Positions 18,638 through 29,956 of a DNA stretch of 57,205 bases are shown here, piece by piece (positions within the stretch are counted from its first letter, which is position 1; every line of letters starts with the position of its first letter). The translations under genes were made by a program, and so were the position numbers. The stretch covers positions 1-57,205 of the forward strand of contig JAOBWH010000044.1 in NCBI GenBank assembly GCA_025463265.1. The letters are read 5' to 3'. Source of the stretch: Ilumatobacteraceae bacterium. Lineage in GTDB: Bacteria; Actinomycetota; Acidimicrobiia; Acidimicrobiales; Iamiaceae. Under the pieces are notes generated by a model. It worked only from the letters and a program-made list of their open reading frames with translations, did not search any database and had not been told where the DNA came from.

Positions 18638-19301
18638 TCGGGTTCTCCAGCTCGGCGGGTCCGCCCGCCACGCGGTTCGAGAGCGCCTCGAGGTCGACGA
18701 TGACCTCGAGGCGCTCTCGCGTCCGGAGCCAGTCGAGGTTGCGCCGGTGCAGGTCGTCGTCGGGGTCGAAGCGGTTGAGGAACACCACCACGGGCCACCG
18801 GGCGAACACGTCGGTGCCGAGGCGCACGGAGTTCACGGTGCCCAGGCCGGCATCGGCGACGAGGAGCACCAGGTCCGGGTCCAGCTGGTCGGCGAGGTCC
18901 ACGGCGTCGCCGTCGGCCCCGATGGGGGAGCGGGGCCCGCCCACGGTCTCGACCCACCCGATGTCCACGGCGGGGCCATCGGGCCACACCAGCTCGGCGA
19001 CGAGCTCGTCGAGGGTGGGCACCGGCAGGCCGAGAGCGTCGGCGGCCATGGGCGGGGCCATGGCCACGGCGTAGTGGCGGTGCGCCGGGCACACCTCGGT
19101 GACCCGCTCGCCGGTGGCGGCGGCGAGGACCGCCGCATCCGACGGGCCCGGGTCGTCGGCGTCCGCGGACTGTGCCGGCTTGCGTGCGGCCACGGTCGAT
19201 CCCGCGGCCCCCAGGCGGGCGAGGACCTGCCCGCCCGTCCACGTCTTGCCGATGTCGGTCGCGGTCCCGGCCACGAGGACCAGGCGGGCGGGTCGGGTCA
19301 C
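18627..19301 (-). CDS. bioD: ATP-dependent dethiobiotin synthetase BioD
   Basis: Closes the ureido ring of 7,8-diaminopelargonate with CO2 and ATP to form dethiobiotin, the penultimate step of biotin synthesis. The 224-residue protein has the P-loop GTATDIGKTWTG at the N-terminus, the substrate-contacting ARKPAQSAD, and the switch region VETVGGPRSPIG. GTG start overlaps the bioF stop by 4 nt (19298-19301). Its 3' end overlaps livK convergently. Codons for RERLEVIVDLEALSNR near its C-terminus are part of a perfect 18-bp inverted repeat. Confidence 0.92.
   Translation of the reverse strand: MTRPARLVLVAGTATDIGKTWTGGQVLARLGAAGSTVAARKPAQSADADDPGPSDAAVLAAATGERVTEVCPAHRHYAVAMAPPMAADALGLPVPTLDELVAELVWPDGPAVDIGWVETVGGPRSPIGADGDAVDLADQLDPDLVLLVADAGLGTVNSVRLGTDVFARWPVVVFLNRFDPDDDLHRRNLDWLRTRERLEVIVDLEALSNRVAGGPAELENPISC
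18678..18719. terminator. Perfect 18-bp inverted repeat inside the 3' end of bioD
   Basis: Arms CGAGAGCGCCTCGAGGTC (18678-18695) and GACCTCGAGGCGCTCTCG (18702-18719) are exact reverse complements around a 6-nt loop. The structure lies 40 nt after the livK stop on the plus strand and inside the coding sequence of bioD on the minus strand. No U-run follows. Its position fits a terminator for the liv operon that has been accommodated within the bioD reading frame. Confidence 0.6.
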
Positions 19302-20458
19302 GGGAGGGCTCCGATCTGGGCGAGGGCGTCGAGCAGCAAAGCCACGTCGTCGTCGGTGTGCGCCGCCGAGAACGTGATGCGCAGCCGGCTGGTGCCGGGT
19401 GCCACGGTCGGTGGGCGGATGGCCGGGACCAGCAGACCCCGTTCGAGCAGGGCGCCCGCGGCGGCGACGGCGTCGTCCTCGCTGCCGATGATGAGCGGCA
19501 CGATCGGCGACGGGTGGCCCGGACGCAGCCGGTCGACGTGGCGGCGCAGGGTCGCCTGGAGCTCGGCGCCCTCCGCGCTGCGGAGGACCTGCACCGCGGC
19601 GAGGGCGGCCCCGGCATCGGCCGGGCTGAGCCCGGTGGTGAAGATGGCGGAGCGGGCGGCGTTGACCAGCAGGTCGGCGACCATGTCGGAGCAGGCCGCG
19701 AACCCGCCGAGCGCACCGAGCGTCTTCGACAACGTGCCCACCCGGACCACCTCGACCCCGTCGAAGCACCCGGGAGCGGGGTCGGGGCCGAGCACCGCGT
19801 GGGCCTCGTCGATCACGAGCAGGGCGCGGTGGCGCCGGCACGATGCCGCCACGGCGGCGAGGTCCGCGGCATCGCCGTCCATCGAGAAGACGGCGTCGAT
19901 GACGACCATCGTGGGCTGGTCCGCGGTTTTGGCGAGGAGCTCGTCGAGGGCGGCCGGATCGTCGTGCGGGGCGATGTGGACGTCGGCCTTGGCCAGGCGG
20001 GACCCATCGATGAGCGAGGCGTGGTTGAGCTCGTCGGAGATGATGGCGGTCCCGGCGGTGCCGAGCGTGGTGAGCACGCCCAGGTTCGCGGTGAAGCCGG
20101 TGGGGAACAGCACGGCCCGGTCGGTGCCCTTCCACGCGGCCAGCTCGCACTCGAGGTCCTCGTGGACCGGTCGGTCACCGGTGACGAGGCGCGACGCACC
20201 GGCCCCGGTGCCCCAACGGTTGATGGCGGCGTGGGCAGCGGCGATCACCGCCGGATGGATGCTGAGGCCGAGGTAGTCGTTGGAGGCGAACGAGAGGACG
20301 GGGCGCGCCACGGTGGCGCTGTCCGCACCGACGGTCTGCAGGGTCCCCCGGGGCCCCCAGGCGTCGAACTCGCGGTGCGCCCGCCAGCGGCCCTGGTCGC
20401 GGATGGAGCCGAGCCGGTGTGCGAGCCAGCGGTCCCAGTCGCCCCCGGACCGGTTCAC
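19298..20458 (-). CDS. bioF: 8-amino-7-oxononanoate synthase BioF
   Basis: PLP enzyme of the alpha-oxoamine synthase family that condenses pimeloyl-thioester with L-alanine. 386 residues from GTG, overlapping the bioA stop by 4 nt. Visible family motifs are SFASNDYLGLS, GTGAGASRLVTGDRPVHEDLE, LFPTGFTANLG, SDELNHASLIDG, the aspartate loop VIDEAHAVLG and the PLP-binding lysine in GTLSKTLGALGGF. Middle gene of the bioA-bioF-bioD unit. Confidence 0.94.
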   Translation of the reverse strand: MNRSGGDWDRWLAHRLGSIRDQGRWRAHREFDAWGPRGTLQTVGADSATVARPVLSFASNDYLGLSIHPAVIAAAHAAINRWGTGAGASRLVTGDRPVHEDLECELAAWKGTDRAVLFPTGFTANLGVLTTLGTAGTAIISDELNHASLIDGSRLAKADVHIAPHDDPAALDELLAKTADQPTMVVIDAVFSMDGDAADLAAVAASCRRHRALLVIDEAHAVLGPDPAPGCFDGVEVVRVGTLSKTLGALGGFAACSDMVADLLVNAARSAIFTTGLSPADAGAALAAVQVLRSAEGAELQATLRRHVDRLRPGHPSPIVPLIIGSEDDAVAAAGALLERGLLVPAIRPPTVAPGTSRLRITFSAAHTDDDVALLLDALAQIGALP

Positions 20459-21750
20459 CCGGCGACCACCTCGCGGATGGCCGCCTCCAGCGCGTCGATG
20501 ATCCGCTCGATCTCCTCCGCGGTGGTGGTGAGCGGCGGCATGAGCACGATCACATCGCCGAGGGGGCGGATGAGGACGCCCCGGTCGACGCACCCGGCGG
20601 ACACGCGGCGGCCCCAGCGGAGCCCGTCGGCGGGCGGTGCCAGCTCCACGCCCGTCATCAGGCCGCACCGGCGGACGGCGGCCACCGCGGCGAGCGGCTC
20701 GATCCGTTCGGTCAGCAGGGTGCCGAGCTGATCAGCCCGGGCGTTGACGTTGGCGAGCACGTCCCACTCGTCGAGCAGCTCGAGGTGGCGGAGGGCGACG
20801 GCGCAGCCGAGGGCGTTCCCGCTGTAGGAGTGCCCGTGGTAGAAGGTCCGCTCCGACAGGTCCGGGCCGAGGAACGCCGCCCAGACCCGCTCGCTGGCGA
20901 CGGTGGCGGCCAGCGGCAGGTACCCGCCGGTGATGCCCTTGCCGATGACCATCAGGTCGGGACGCACGCCGCACTGCTCCGACGCGAAGAGGGTGCCGGT
21001 GCGCCCGAAGCCGGTGGCGACCTCGTCGTGGACCACCAGCACGTCGTGGGCGCGAGCGGCCTCGGCCACCGCGGCGACGGCCTCCGGCGGGACCAGGGCC
21101 ATGCCGGCGGCACCCTGCACGAGCGGCTCGAGGACCACGGCCGCCAGCTCGTCGGCGTGCTCGGCGATCATGGCGACGGCCTGCTCGACGGCACCGGGCT
21201 CGCCCAGCGTCGGGCAGCGCAGGACCGGGAAGCGCAGCGGGTCGAACACGTCGGTGCCGAAGCCGCCGTCGCCCAGCGACAGCGAGCCGGTGGTGTCGCC
21301 GTGGTACGCCCCACCGAACGCCAGGTACGTGGTCTTCGAGGTGATGCCCTGGTTGGTCCAGAACTGGAAGGCGATCTTGAGGGCCTGCTCGACGGCCGCG
21401 GCGCCGTCGGAGGCGAACAAGAAGCGGGGCCGGTCGACCGGGACCTTGGCGGCCAGCGCCTCCGCCAGCTCGATCACGATCCGGTTGCCGTTGCCGAGCA
21501 GCGTGGAGTGGGCGACGCGGCCCAGCTGGTCGCGCACGGCGTCGTCCAGCTCCGGCACGGCGTGGCCGAGCGTCGTGACCCACAGCGACGAGATGGCGTC
21601 CAGGTAGCGGTTGCCCTCGACATCGATGAGCTCGCGGCCCTCGCCCCGCTCGACGATGACCGGTCGGTTGCCGGCGTAGGACTCCATCTGGGTGAAGCCG
21701 TGCCACACCGTGGCGACGTCGCGCTCGATCCATCCGTTCAGGTCTGCCAC
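20455..21750 (-). CDS. bioA: Adenosylmethionine-8-amino-7-oxononanoate transaminase BioA
   Basis: Class III PLP aminotransferase that makes 7,8-diaminopelargonate from KAPA using S-adenosylmethionine. 431 residues. N-terminal WHGFTQMESYAGNRPVIVERGEG and SSLWVTTLGH are BioA-like, as are GAYHGDTTGSLSLG and VVHDEVATGFGRTG. The catalytic lysine is in VIGKGITGGYLPLAAT. The GTG start at 21750 lies 7 nt after a TAGCGT box (minus strand, 21763-21758), suggesting that the bio operon mRNA is leaderless. bioB is not in the window. Confidence 0.94.
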   Translation of the reverse strand: MADLNGWIERDVATVWHGFTQMESYAGNRPVIVERGEGRELIDVEGNRYLDAISSLWVTTLGHAVPELDDAVRDQLGRVAHSTLLGNGNRIVIELAEALAAKVPVDRPRFLFASDGAAAVEQALKIAFQFWTNQGITSKTTYLAFGGAYHGDTTGSLSLGDGGFGTDVFDPLRFPVLRCPTLGEPGAVEQAVAMIAEHADELAAVVLEPLVQGAAGMALVPPEAVAAVAEAARAHDVLVVHDEVATGFGRTGTLFASEQCGVRPDLMVIGKGITGGYLPLAATVASERVWAAFLGPDLSERTFYHGHSYSGNALGCAVALRHLELLDEWDVLANVNARADQLGTLLTERIEPLAAVAAVRRCGLMTGVELAPPADGLRWGRRVSAGCVDRGVLIRPLGDVIVLMPPLTTTAEEIERIIDALEAAIREVVAG

Positions 21751-21785
21751 CCGGACGACGCTAGTGCTGCTCCCCGGGCGGCTCC

Positions 21786-22487
21786 CTAGTGCTCGGCGCC
21801 CTCATCCCCGGACGGCTCGGTCAGGCTGATCGGGTCGGTCGGGTCGGTCGGGCTGATCGGGTCGGTCGGGTCGGTCAGGTCCTCGGCGGACTGGCGGACC
21901 TGCCAGTCCCGGTCGGTGAGGGCGGCCTGGAGCGCGGCGTCCACCTCCGGACCGTCGAAGGGGGCGAGGGCGATCACGGCTCGGCGGCGGACCGTGGCCT
22001 TGTCGCGGGTGCCGGCGAGGATGGCGGGGAGCCCGGCGGGATCGCCGAGCGAGCCGAGCGCAGCCACCGCCGATTCCCGGACGAGCGCGTCGGTCGCCTC
22101 CAGCGCCAGGGCCGCGAGCCGGGTGACGGCGCCCGCTTCGGGCGGTTCCCGCTCGCCCGACGCCCACGCCGCGACCTCGACGACGGTGTCGTCGGGATCG
22201 TCGAGCAGGGAGACGATGGCCACGGTCTCCGCCGGCCCCTGACCACGGAGCGTGGCCACCAGCTCGAGGCCGCGACGCCGGACCCCGGGGTCGGGATCGC
22301 CGAGCGCACCGACCAGATCGTCGGGCTCGAGGGCGCCGAGGCGTTGCAGCGCCCCGAGCGCGGCGCTGCGTACGGCGGCGTCGGCGTCGTGGAGCAGCGA
22401 TCGGGGGAGATCGGGGTCACCCAGGTGGCCGGCGATCGCGACGTCCCGCCGACGACGCTGTGCGTCGAGTAGCCTCCGCTCCGTCAC
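21786..22487 (-). CDS. HEAT-repeat protein with duplicated C-terminal tail
   Basis: A 233-residue soluble protein built of about five HEAT-type helical pairs (for example HDADAAVRSAALGALQRLG and DATDALVRESAVAALGSLGDP-like units), similar to PBS-lyase HEAT proteins that mediate protein-protein contacts. The last 35 residues are low-complexity with the 9-residue unit TDPTDPIS[PL] present twice. It starts with GTG only 14 nt from the divergent TetR gene and ends 35 nt before bioA. Function unknown. Confidence 0.75.
   Translation of the reverse strand: MTERRLLDAQRRRRDVAIAGHLGDPDLPRSLLHDADAAVRSAALGALQRLGALEPDDLVGALGDPDPGVRRRGLELVATLRGQGPAETVAIVSLLDDPDDTVVEVAAWASGEREPPEAGAVTRLAALALEATDALVRESAVAALGSLGDPAGLPAILAGTRDKATVRRRAVIALAPFDGPEVDAALQAALTDRDWQVRQSAEDLTDPTDPISPTDPTDPISLTEPSGDEGAEH
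21824..21877. repeat. 27-bp tandem duplication in HEAT-protein tail
   Basis: Two adjacent copies of a 27-bp unit beginning GGCTGATCGGGTCGGTCGGG, themselves made of shorter GGTCG-type repeats, encode the duplicated TDPTDPIS tail of the HEAT-repeat protein on the minus strand. Looks like recent slippage or duplication in frame. Confidence 0.7.
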
Positions 22488-22501
22488 GAGAGGGGTGCCG
22501 G

Positions 22502-23140
22502 ATGGCGGGTGTGAAACGACAGGAGCGGGCTGCTGCCACGCAGAACCAGCTGCTCGAGGCGGCGCGCCAGGTGTTCGCCGAACGCGGGTACCAGGCCACG
22601 TCCGTCGCTGCCATCACCGACGCTGCCTCGACCGCTCACGGCACCTTCTACCTGTACTTCCGGAACAAGGAGGACGTGTTCGCCCAGCTGATGGCCACCA
22701 CCATGGACGAACTCTATGCCCACACCCTCACCGAGCTGGATCCCGAGACGCACCGGTACGACCCCGACGTGGCGCGGGACCGGGTCGCCGGCTTCCTGCA
22801 GGTGGCGGTGAGCCAGGGCAAGATCTGGCGGGCGCTGCTGGAGGCCATCTTGGTCAGCCCCACCATCGCCGAGAACTGGCTGGAGCTGCGCCGCGTCTTC
22901 CACCAGGGCTTGGCCGATCGGCTGGCGATCTACCAGTCCCGCGGCGAGTTCCGGGACCTCGATCCGAGCCTGGTGGCGCAGCTCCTGGCCGGGATGCTCG
23001 AGTGGCACGTGTTCACCTCGGCCTCCTTCGGCGTCCCCGGTCCCCTCGAAGCCAACGACAAGGCCATCGACACCATCGCCGACCTCTGGGCGTCGGCGGT
23101 GAGCGTGCGCGGCTCTCGCGGCCAGACCGCCGCAGACTGA
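22502..23140 (+). CDS. TetR-family transcriptional regulator
   Basis: DNA-binding repressor of 212 residues. The N-terminal helix-turn-helix is typical: LLEAARQVFAERGYQATSVAAITDAAST followed by HGTFYLYFRNKEDVFAQL. The C-terminal ligand-binding domain is helical and not assignable to a ligand. GAGAGGGGT precedes the ATG. It is divergent from the HEAT-repeat gene with almost no intergenic space and lies 59 nt before a PDZ-Lon protease gene. Whether it controls either neighbour is unknown. Confidence 0.88.
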   Translation: MAGVKRQERAAATQNQLLEAARQVFAERGYQATSVAAITDAASTAHGTFYLYFRNKEDVFAQLMATTMDELYAHTLTELDPETHRYDPDVARDRVAGFLQVAVSQGKIWRALLEAILVSPTIAENWLELRRVFHQGLADRLAIYQSRGEFRDLDPSLVAQLLAGMLEWHVFTSASFGVPGPLEANDKAIDTIADLWASAVSVRGSRGQTAAD

Positions 23141-23199
23141 CCGCACCCCCTGCTCCGCCGACCCACCCCCGCGCTGCGGGTCTGGCAGGCTGACCCGCC

Positions 23200-24267
23200 G
23201 TGAACCCCCCGCCCCGCCTCTCGCGCCTCTGGTGGGTGACCGGACCGGCCCTCGCCCTGATCGTGGTGGCCGTGCTGGTCGCCGGCTCGATGCGCGTGCC
23301 GTACGTGATCCTCTCCCCGGGCAGCGCCCGGTCGGTGGTCCCGCTGGTCACGGTGAGCGAGAAGCCCGGCGGCCCGCCGGTCACCGAGGACGAGGCCAGC
23401 GACGACCTGCTGTACGTCACGGTGTCGTCCACCGTGGAGCCCAGCGGGTTCTGGACCCTGTGGGGCTGGATGGACGACCGGTCCCAGGTCGAGCCGTCGA
23501 AGCCGTTCCTCGGGCAGAACACCGACGAGGAGAACCGCAAGCTCAACCTCGCCCTCATGACCGACTCGCAGGAGAAGGCCAGGGTCGTGGCGCTCGAGCG
23601 CCTCGGCTACGAGGTCACCAAGACACCCGTCGGCGCGTTCCTCGAAGACGTCGACCCCTCGTATCCGGCGGCCGACGTGCTCAAGCCGGGGATGACGGTG
23701 GTGGGCGCGGACGGCGAGCCGGTCACCACGGTCGACGAGCTGGTGGACGCCATCCGCGCCCACGAGCCCGGCGACGAGATGGACCTCTCGATCATCCCGC
23801 TGGAGGGTGGCCGGCCCCAGACCGTCACCGCCGAGGTCGGGACCCGCGAGGGCGATCCCGGGGTCCCCGCGCTCGGCGTCACCCCGGTGGACCGCAACAG
23901 CTACGGGTTCCCGATGGACATCCGGATCGACACGGGCAAGGTGGGCGGGCCGTCGGCGGGCCTGGCGTTCACCCTGGCGATCCTGGACCGCCTGACACCA
24001 GGGAGCCTCACCGGCGGCGACCGCATGGCCGTGACCGGCACCATCGAGCTGGACGGGACCGTGGGCCCCGTCGGCGGCGTCGACCACAAGACCGAGGCCG
24101 CCATCGACGAGGGCGCCAAGGTCTTCCTGGTGCCGCCCGAGGAGTTCGAGCAGGCCAAGGAGGCCGCCCGCGGCCGCATCGAGATCGAGCAGGTCCGCAG
24201 CCTCGATGAGGCGATCGCCGCGCTCGTCGCCCACGGGGGAGACCCGCTCCCGACCGAAACGAAGTGA
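23200..24267 (+). CDS. Membrane-anchored PDZ-Lon (S16) serine protease, YlbL-like
   Basis: Single-pass extracytoplasmic protease, 355 residues: a membrane helix near residues 12-30, a PDZ domain (about 130-220) and a Lon-type catalytic domain (about 225-340). The Ser-Lys dyad is visible as Ser252 in GGPSAGLAF and Lys297 in VDHKTEAAID, with GTIELDGTVGPVGG between them. This architecture matches the actinobacterial/firmicute YlbL family. GTG start; no clear Shine-Dalgarno. Confidence 0.9.
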   Translation: MNPPPRLSRLWWVTGPALALIVVAVLVAGSMRVPYVILSPGSARSVVPLVTVSEKPGGPPVTEDEASDDLLYVTVSSTVEPSGFWTLWGWMDDRSQVEPSKPFLGQNTDEENRKLNLALMTDSQEKARVVALERLGYEVTKTPVGAFLEDVDPSYPAADVLKPGMTVVGADGEPVTTVDELVDAIRAHEPGDEMDLSIIPLEGGRPQTVTAEVGTREGDPGVPALGVTPVDRNSYGFPMDIRIDTGKVGGPSAGLAFTLAILDRLTPGSLTGGDRMAVTGTIELDGTVGPVGGVDHKTEAAIDEGAKVFLVPPEEFEQAKEAARGRIEIEQVRSLDEAIAALVAHGGDPLPTETK

Positions 24268-24336
24268 CGGCCGAGCCACCCGGAAACGACAGGGAGGCTC
24301 CCCGAATCAGCTGAGCCGCGGTCGTACCATCGGTCC

Positions 24337-26481
<2,145 letters not shown>

Positions 26482-26570
26482 GCGCCGCATCCTGACCGGC
26501 GCGTCGCGCCAGCTCCGGACCCTCGGAGCCGAGGCCGGTTCGGACATGGGTACCGGTAGGATCGCCGCCC

Positions 26571-29500
26571 ATGCCCCCCGAGGAGGATCTGCCCGAACCG
26601 CCGCCGCGGGGTGACCGGTCGGCATCGAGCCGGGCGGGCCGTCCCCGTTCGGGTGGTCGGGGCCGCATCGTGCTCGGCGCAGCTCTGGCGATCGTGTTCC
26701 TCGTGCTGGTGTCGCTGCGCGGGATCGCCGGCTTCTACACGGACTACCTGTGGTTCGATTCGCTGCACCTCGGTGCGGTGTGGGGGCGGGTGCTCTCCAC
26801 CAAGGCCACGCTGTCGGCCATCGGCGGGCTGGTGTTCTTCGCCCTCTGCTGGGGGAACCTGCTGATCGCCGAGCGCCTGGCCCCGGTCTTCCGCCCGTCG
26901 TCGGGCGACGACGACGTGATCGAGCGCTACCACGAGCTGATCGGCCGGCGGGCGTGGCTCGTCCGGTTCGGCGTGGCGCTTTTCATGGCCCTCGTGGTCG
27001 GCGTCAGCCTTGGCGCCTCGTGGAACGACTGGATCCTCTACACGAACGCAGTGACCTGGGGGGAGACCGACGCCACGTTCGGCAAGGACATCGGCTTCTA
27101 CGTGTTCCAGCTGCCGTTCCTGATCTCGGCCGCCGGCTGGCTGTTCTCCTCGCTGATCGTGGTGTTCATCGTCACCGTGCTGGCCCACGTCGTGAACGGC
27201 GGCATCCGGTTCCACACCCAGCTCGACCGGGTCACGCCTCAGGTCAAGGCCCACCTGTCGGTGCTGATGGGGGTGCTGGCGCTGGTCCAGGTGGGTCGGT
27301 ACTGGCTGAGCCGCTACCAGCTCACGTTCTCCACCCGAGGCGTGGTCGACGGCGCCACGTACACCGACGTCAACGTCGAGATGCAGGCGATCAAGCTGCT
27401 GATGCTCATCGCGCTGTTCGCGTTCGGCCTGTTCATCGCCAACATCTGGCGGCGCGGCTGGGTCCTGCCCGGCATGGCGGTCGGGCTGTGGGTGCTGGTG
27501 GCCGTGCTGGCCGGCGGGGTGGTCCCGGCCTTCGTGCAGCGGTTCCGGGTCGAGCCCACCGAGTCATCGATGGAGCGGACCTACATCAAGCAGAACATCG
27601 AGGCCACCCAGGACGCCTACGGGCTGAGCAGCGTCCGCAGCCAGGAGTACAACCGGACCTCGAAGGACATCTCGGCCTCCACCATGGAGGCCAGCGCCGG
27701 CACCCTCGACAACGTGCGCCTGTGGGACCCGAACAGCATGCGGGACCAGTACCAGGAGAACCAGGAGATCCGGCCCTTCTACGCGATCAACGACGTCGAC
27801 GTCGACCGCTACGAGATCGACGGCAAGACCACCCAGGTGATGATCGCCTCCCGCGACCTGGCGCCGAAGGGCATCAAGCAAGCGTCCTGGGAGGCCACCC
27901 ACCTCACCTACACGCACGGGTACGGGGTCGTGGCGGCGCCGGCGAACGACCAGACCACCAACGGTGGCCCGGTGATGCTGGCCGAGGACGTGCCCATGAA
28001 GTCCGAGGGCCTGTTGAAGGTGACCCAGCCAGCCATCTACTTCGGCGAGAACAAGTCGGGCTACGTGATCGTCAACACCGATCGCAAGGAGATCGACTAC
28101 CAGGACGAGGAGGGCAAGACGAACTACGAGGCGTACAAGGGCGCCGACGGCGTCGAGATCGGTTCCGGTGCCACCGGGCTGCTCCGCAAATCCGCCTTCG
28201 CCCTGCGCTTCGGCGACGTCAACCCCCTCGTGTCCGCAAACATCCAGGCCGACTCCAAGGTGCTCCTCGAGCGCGACGTCACCTCTCGCCTCAAGGCCGT
28301 CGCCCCGTTCCTCGCCTACGACCACGACCCCTACGTGGTGGTGCTCGACGGCAAGGTCCAGTACGTCGTCGACGCCTACACCACCACCCGGAACTACCCG
28401 AACGCCCAGCGCGCCGACACCGGCGGCCTGGACCCGACATCGGGCCTCTACGCCCGATCGTTCAACTACGCCCGCAACTCGGTGAAGGCCGTGGTCGACG
28501 CCTACGACGGCACCGTCACCCTGTACGTCGTCGATGCCACGGACCCGCTGATCAAGGCCTACCGCAAGGCGTTCCCGGAGCTGTTCAAGCCGGCCGCCGA
28601 CATCGATCCCCAGCTGCGCGAGCACTTCCGGTACCCGGAGGACCTGTTCACGGTGCAGACCCAGATGTGGGCGAAGTACCACGTCGAGGACCCCGACGAC
28701 TTCTACAACAGCAACGACGAGTGGAGCGTCCCGCAGGACTCGGGCGCCACCGAGAAGTCGGGCGACACCAACACCCAGGTGGGCCCCGACGGCCAGAAGC
28801 TCACGAGCAGCGACCGGTACCCGTCGCAGTACATGCTCATGCAGCTGCCAGGGGAGGAGGAGGCGTCGTTCGTGCTCCAGCGGCCGTACGTCACCTCCAC
28901 CGACGACGGCGAGGACGGCGGGGGCGAAGGGCAGCTGCGCGCCCTGATCGTGGCCGACAGCGATGGTCCCGACTACGGGACCATCCGGACCTACACGCTG
29001 CCGTCGGCCGATCCCCCCGCCGGCCCGAACCTCGCCGCAGCAGACATCCTCGCCAACGGCGATGTGGCGGCCAAGGTCAAGGACCTCTGCACCGGCAAGC
29101 GGGTGTGCACCTTCGCGGCGCCGTCGATCCTGCCGGTGGGCGACTCGCTGATGTACGTGCAGACGTTCCTGTCGGCGGCAGACAAGAAGAACGCCGGCAA
29201 GATCGAGTACGTCATCGTCAACTACCGGCGGGCCGGCGACGAGTCCGAGGTCAAGCTCGACACCACGCTCTACGGCGCCCTCGAGCAGCTCTTCGGCGAC
29301 AAGGTGCCCACCAGCGTCCAAGGTGGCGACGACGCCCCGGAGCCGTCGGGCAACACGACCCCGGACCCCGGCGCCGAGGAGCCCACCGGCACCTTGAGCG
29401 AGCGCGAGTCCGAGCTGATCGACCGGCTGGTGAAGGCGTTCGACGCCGCCGACAAGGCCGCCCGAGACGGCGACCAGGTCACCTACGCCGAGCGCATCAC

Positions 29501-29660
29501 GGAGGCCGGCCGCCTGGCCGACCAGCTCCAGTCGATCCGCGAGGAGCGCCAGGCCGAGGACCCTGAAGGCGACGCCGGGACCACCACCACGACCGCCCCG
29601 CCGAAGGCCACCAGCACTACCGGCTCCGCCACCACGACCACCACCTCAGCCGGCACCTAG
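26571..29660 (+). CDS. UPF0182-family large membrane protein
   Basis: 1029-residue protein of the actinobacterial UPF0182 family (COG1615). After a basic cytoplasmic N-terminus there are about seven membrane segments up to residue 320, including the family signatures FYTDYLWFDSL, DIGFYVFQLPF and RYWLSRYQLTFSTRGVVDGATYTDVN. A long extracytoplasmic domain follows (EYNRTSKDISAST, YGVVAAPAN, LRFGDVNPLVSANI), ending in a helical segment and a Thr/Ser-rich tail. TAGGAT at 26557-26562 lies 8 nt before the ATG. Function of the family is unknown. Confidence 0.94.
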   Translation: MPPEEDLPEPPPRGDRSASSRAGRPRSGGRGRIVLGAALAIVFLVLVSLRGIAGFYTDYLWFDSLHLGAVWGRVLSTKATLSAIGGLVFFALCWGNLLIAERLAPVFRPSSGDDDVIERYHELIGRRAWLVRFGVALFMALVVGVSLGASWNDWILYTNAVTWGETDATFGKDIGFYVFQLPFLISAAGWLFSSLIVVFIVTVLAHVVNGGIRFHTQLDRVTPQVKAHLSVLMGVLALVQVGRYWLSRYQLTFSTRGVVDGATYTDVNVEMQAIKLLMLIALFAFGLFIANIWRRGWVLPGMAVGLWVLVAVLAGGVVPAFVQRFRVEPTESSMERTYIKQNIEATQDAYGLSSVRSQEYNRTSKDISASTMEASAGTLDNVRLWDPNSMRDQYQENQEIRPFYAINDVDVDRYEIDGKTTQVMIASRDLAPKGIKQASWEATHLTYTHGYGVVAAPANDQTTNGGPVMLAEDVPMKSEGLLKVTQPAIYFGENKSGYVIVNTDRKEIDYQDEEGKTNYEAYKGADGVEIGSGATGLLRKSAFALRFGDVNPLVSANIQADSKVLLERDVTSRLKAVAPFLAYDHDPYVVVLDGKVQYVVDAYTTTRNYPNAQRADTGGLDPTSGLYARSFNYARNSVKAVVDAYDGTVTLYVVDATDPLIKAYRKAFPELFKPAADIDPQLREHFRYPEDLFTVQTQMWAKYHVEDPDDFYNSNDEWSVPQDSGATEKSGDTNTQVGPDGQKLTSSDRYPSQYMLMQLPGEEEASFVLQRPYVTSTDDGEDGGGEGQLRALIVADSDGPDYGTIRTYTLPSADPPAGPNLAAADILANGDVAAKVKDLCTGKRVCTFAAPSILPVGDSLMYVQTFLSAADKKNAGKIEYVIVNYRRAGDESEVKLDTTLYGALEQLFGDKVPTSVQGGDDAPEPSGNTTPDPGAEEPTGTLSERESELIDRLVKAFDAADKAARDGDQVTYAERITEAGRLADQLQSIREERQAEDPEGDAGTTTTTAPPKATSTTGSATTTTTSAGT

Positions 29661-29671
29661 GCCGATCCAGG

Positions 29672-29701
29672 TTGCAGTCCGAAGGGGCCGCTCGGTAGGG
29701 T
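29672..29701 (+). promoter_or_regulatory. Promoter of the initiator tRNA gene
   Basis: TTGCAG (29672-29677) and TAGGGT (29696-29701) are separated by 18 nt, a good actinobacterial -35/-10 pair; transcription would start a few bases before the tRNA 5' end. Confidence 0.6.
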
Positions 29702-29712
29702 CAACAGCACGC

Positions 29713-29789
<77 letters not shown>

Positions 29790-29804
29790 TCGAAGTTCCA
29801 GGTC

Positions 29805-29838
29805 AGAGGCCTTTCCGGAGCAATCCGGGAGGGCCTCT
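29805..29838 (+). terminator. Hairpin terminator after tRNA-fMet
   Basis: 14-bp stem (AGAGGCCTTTCCGG with CCGGGAGGGCCTCT, two G-U pairs) around loop AGCAAT, starting 15 nt after the tRNA CCA end. No U-tract. Downstream to 29956 there is no supported gene. Confidence 0.7.
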
Positions 29839-29956
29839 CTGGCGTCTGGGCGTCGGCCTCTCGCCGGCCCGGCTGTTCGATGCAGCGGAGCGGCTGGCCA
29901 GAGCGAGATCGTGAGCCCCATGCTCGTCACCGACGCCAGGCGCTGCTCGTCGGCGT

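Noticed and set aside
29839-29956. Attachment site or integrated element after tRNA-fMet
   Set aside because: No duplicate of the tRNA 3' end and no integrase are present in the window; the hairpin explains the visible structure.
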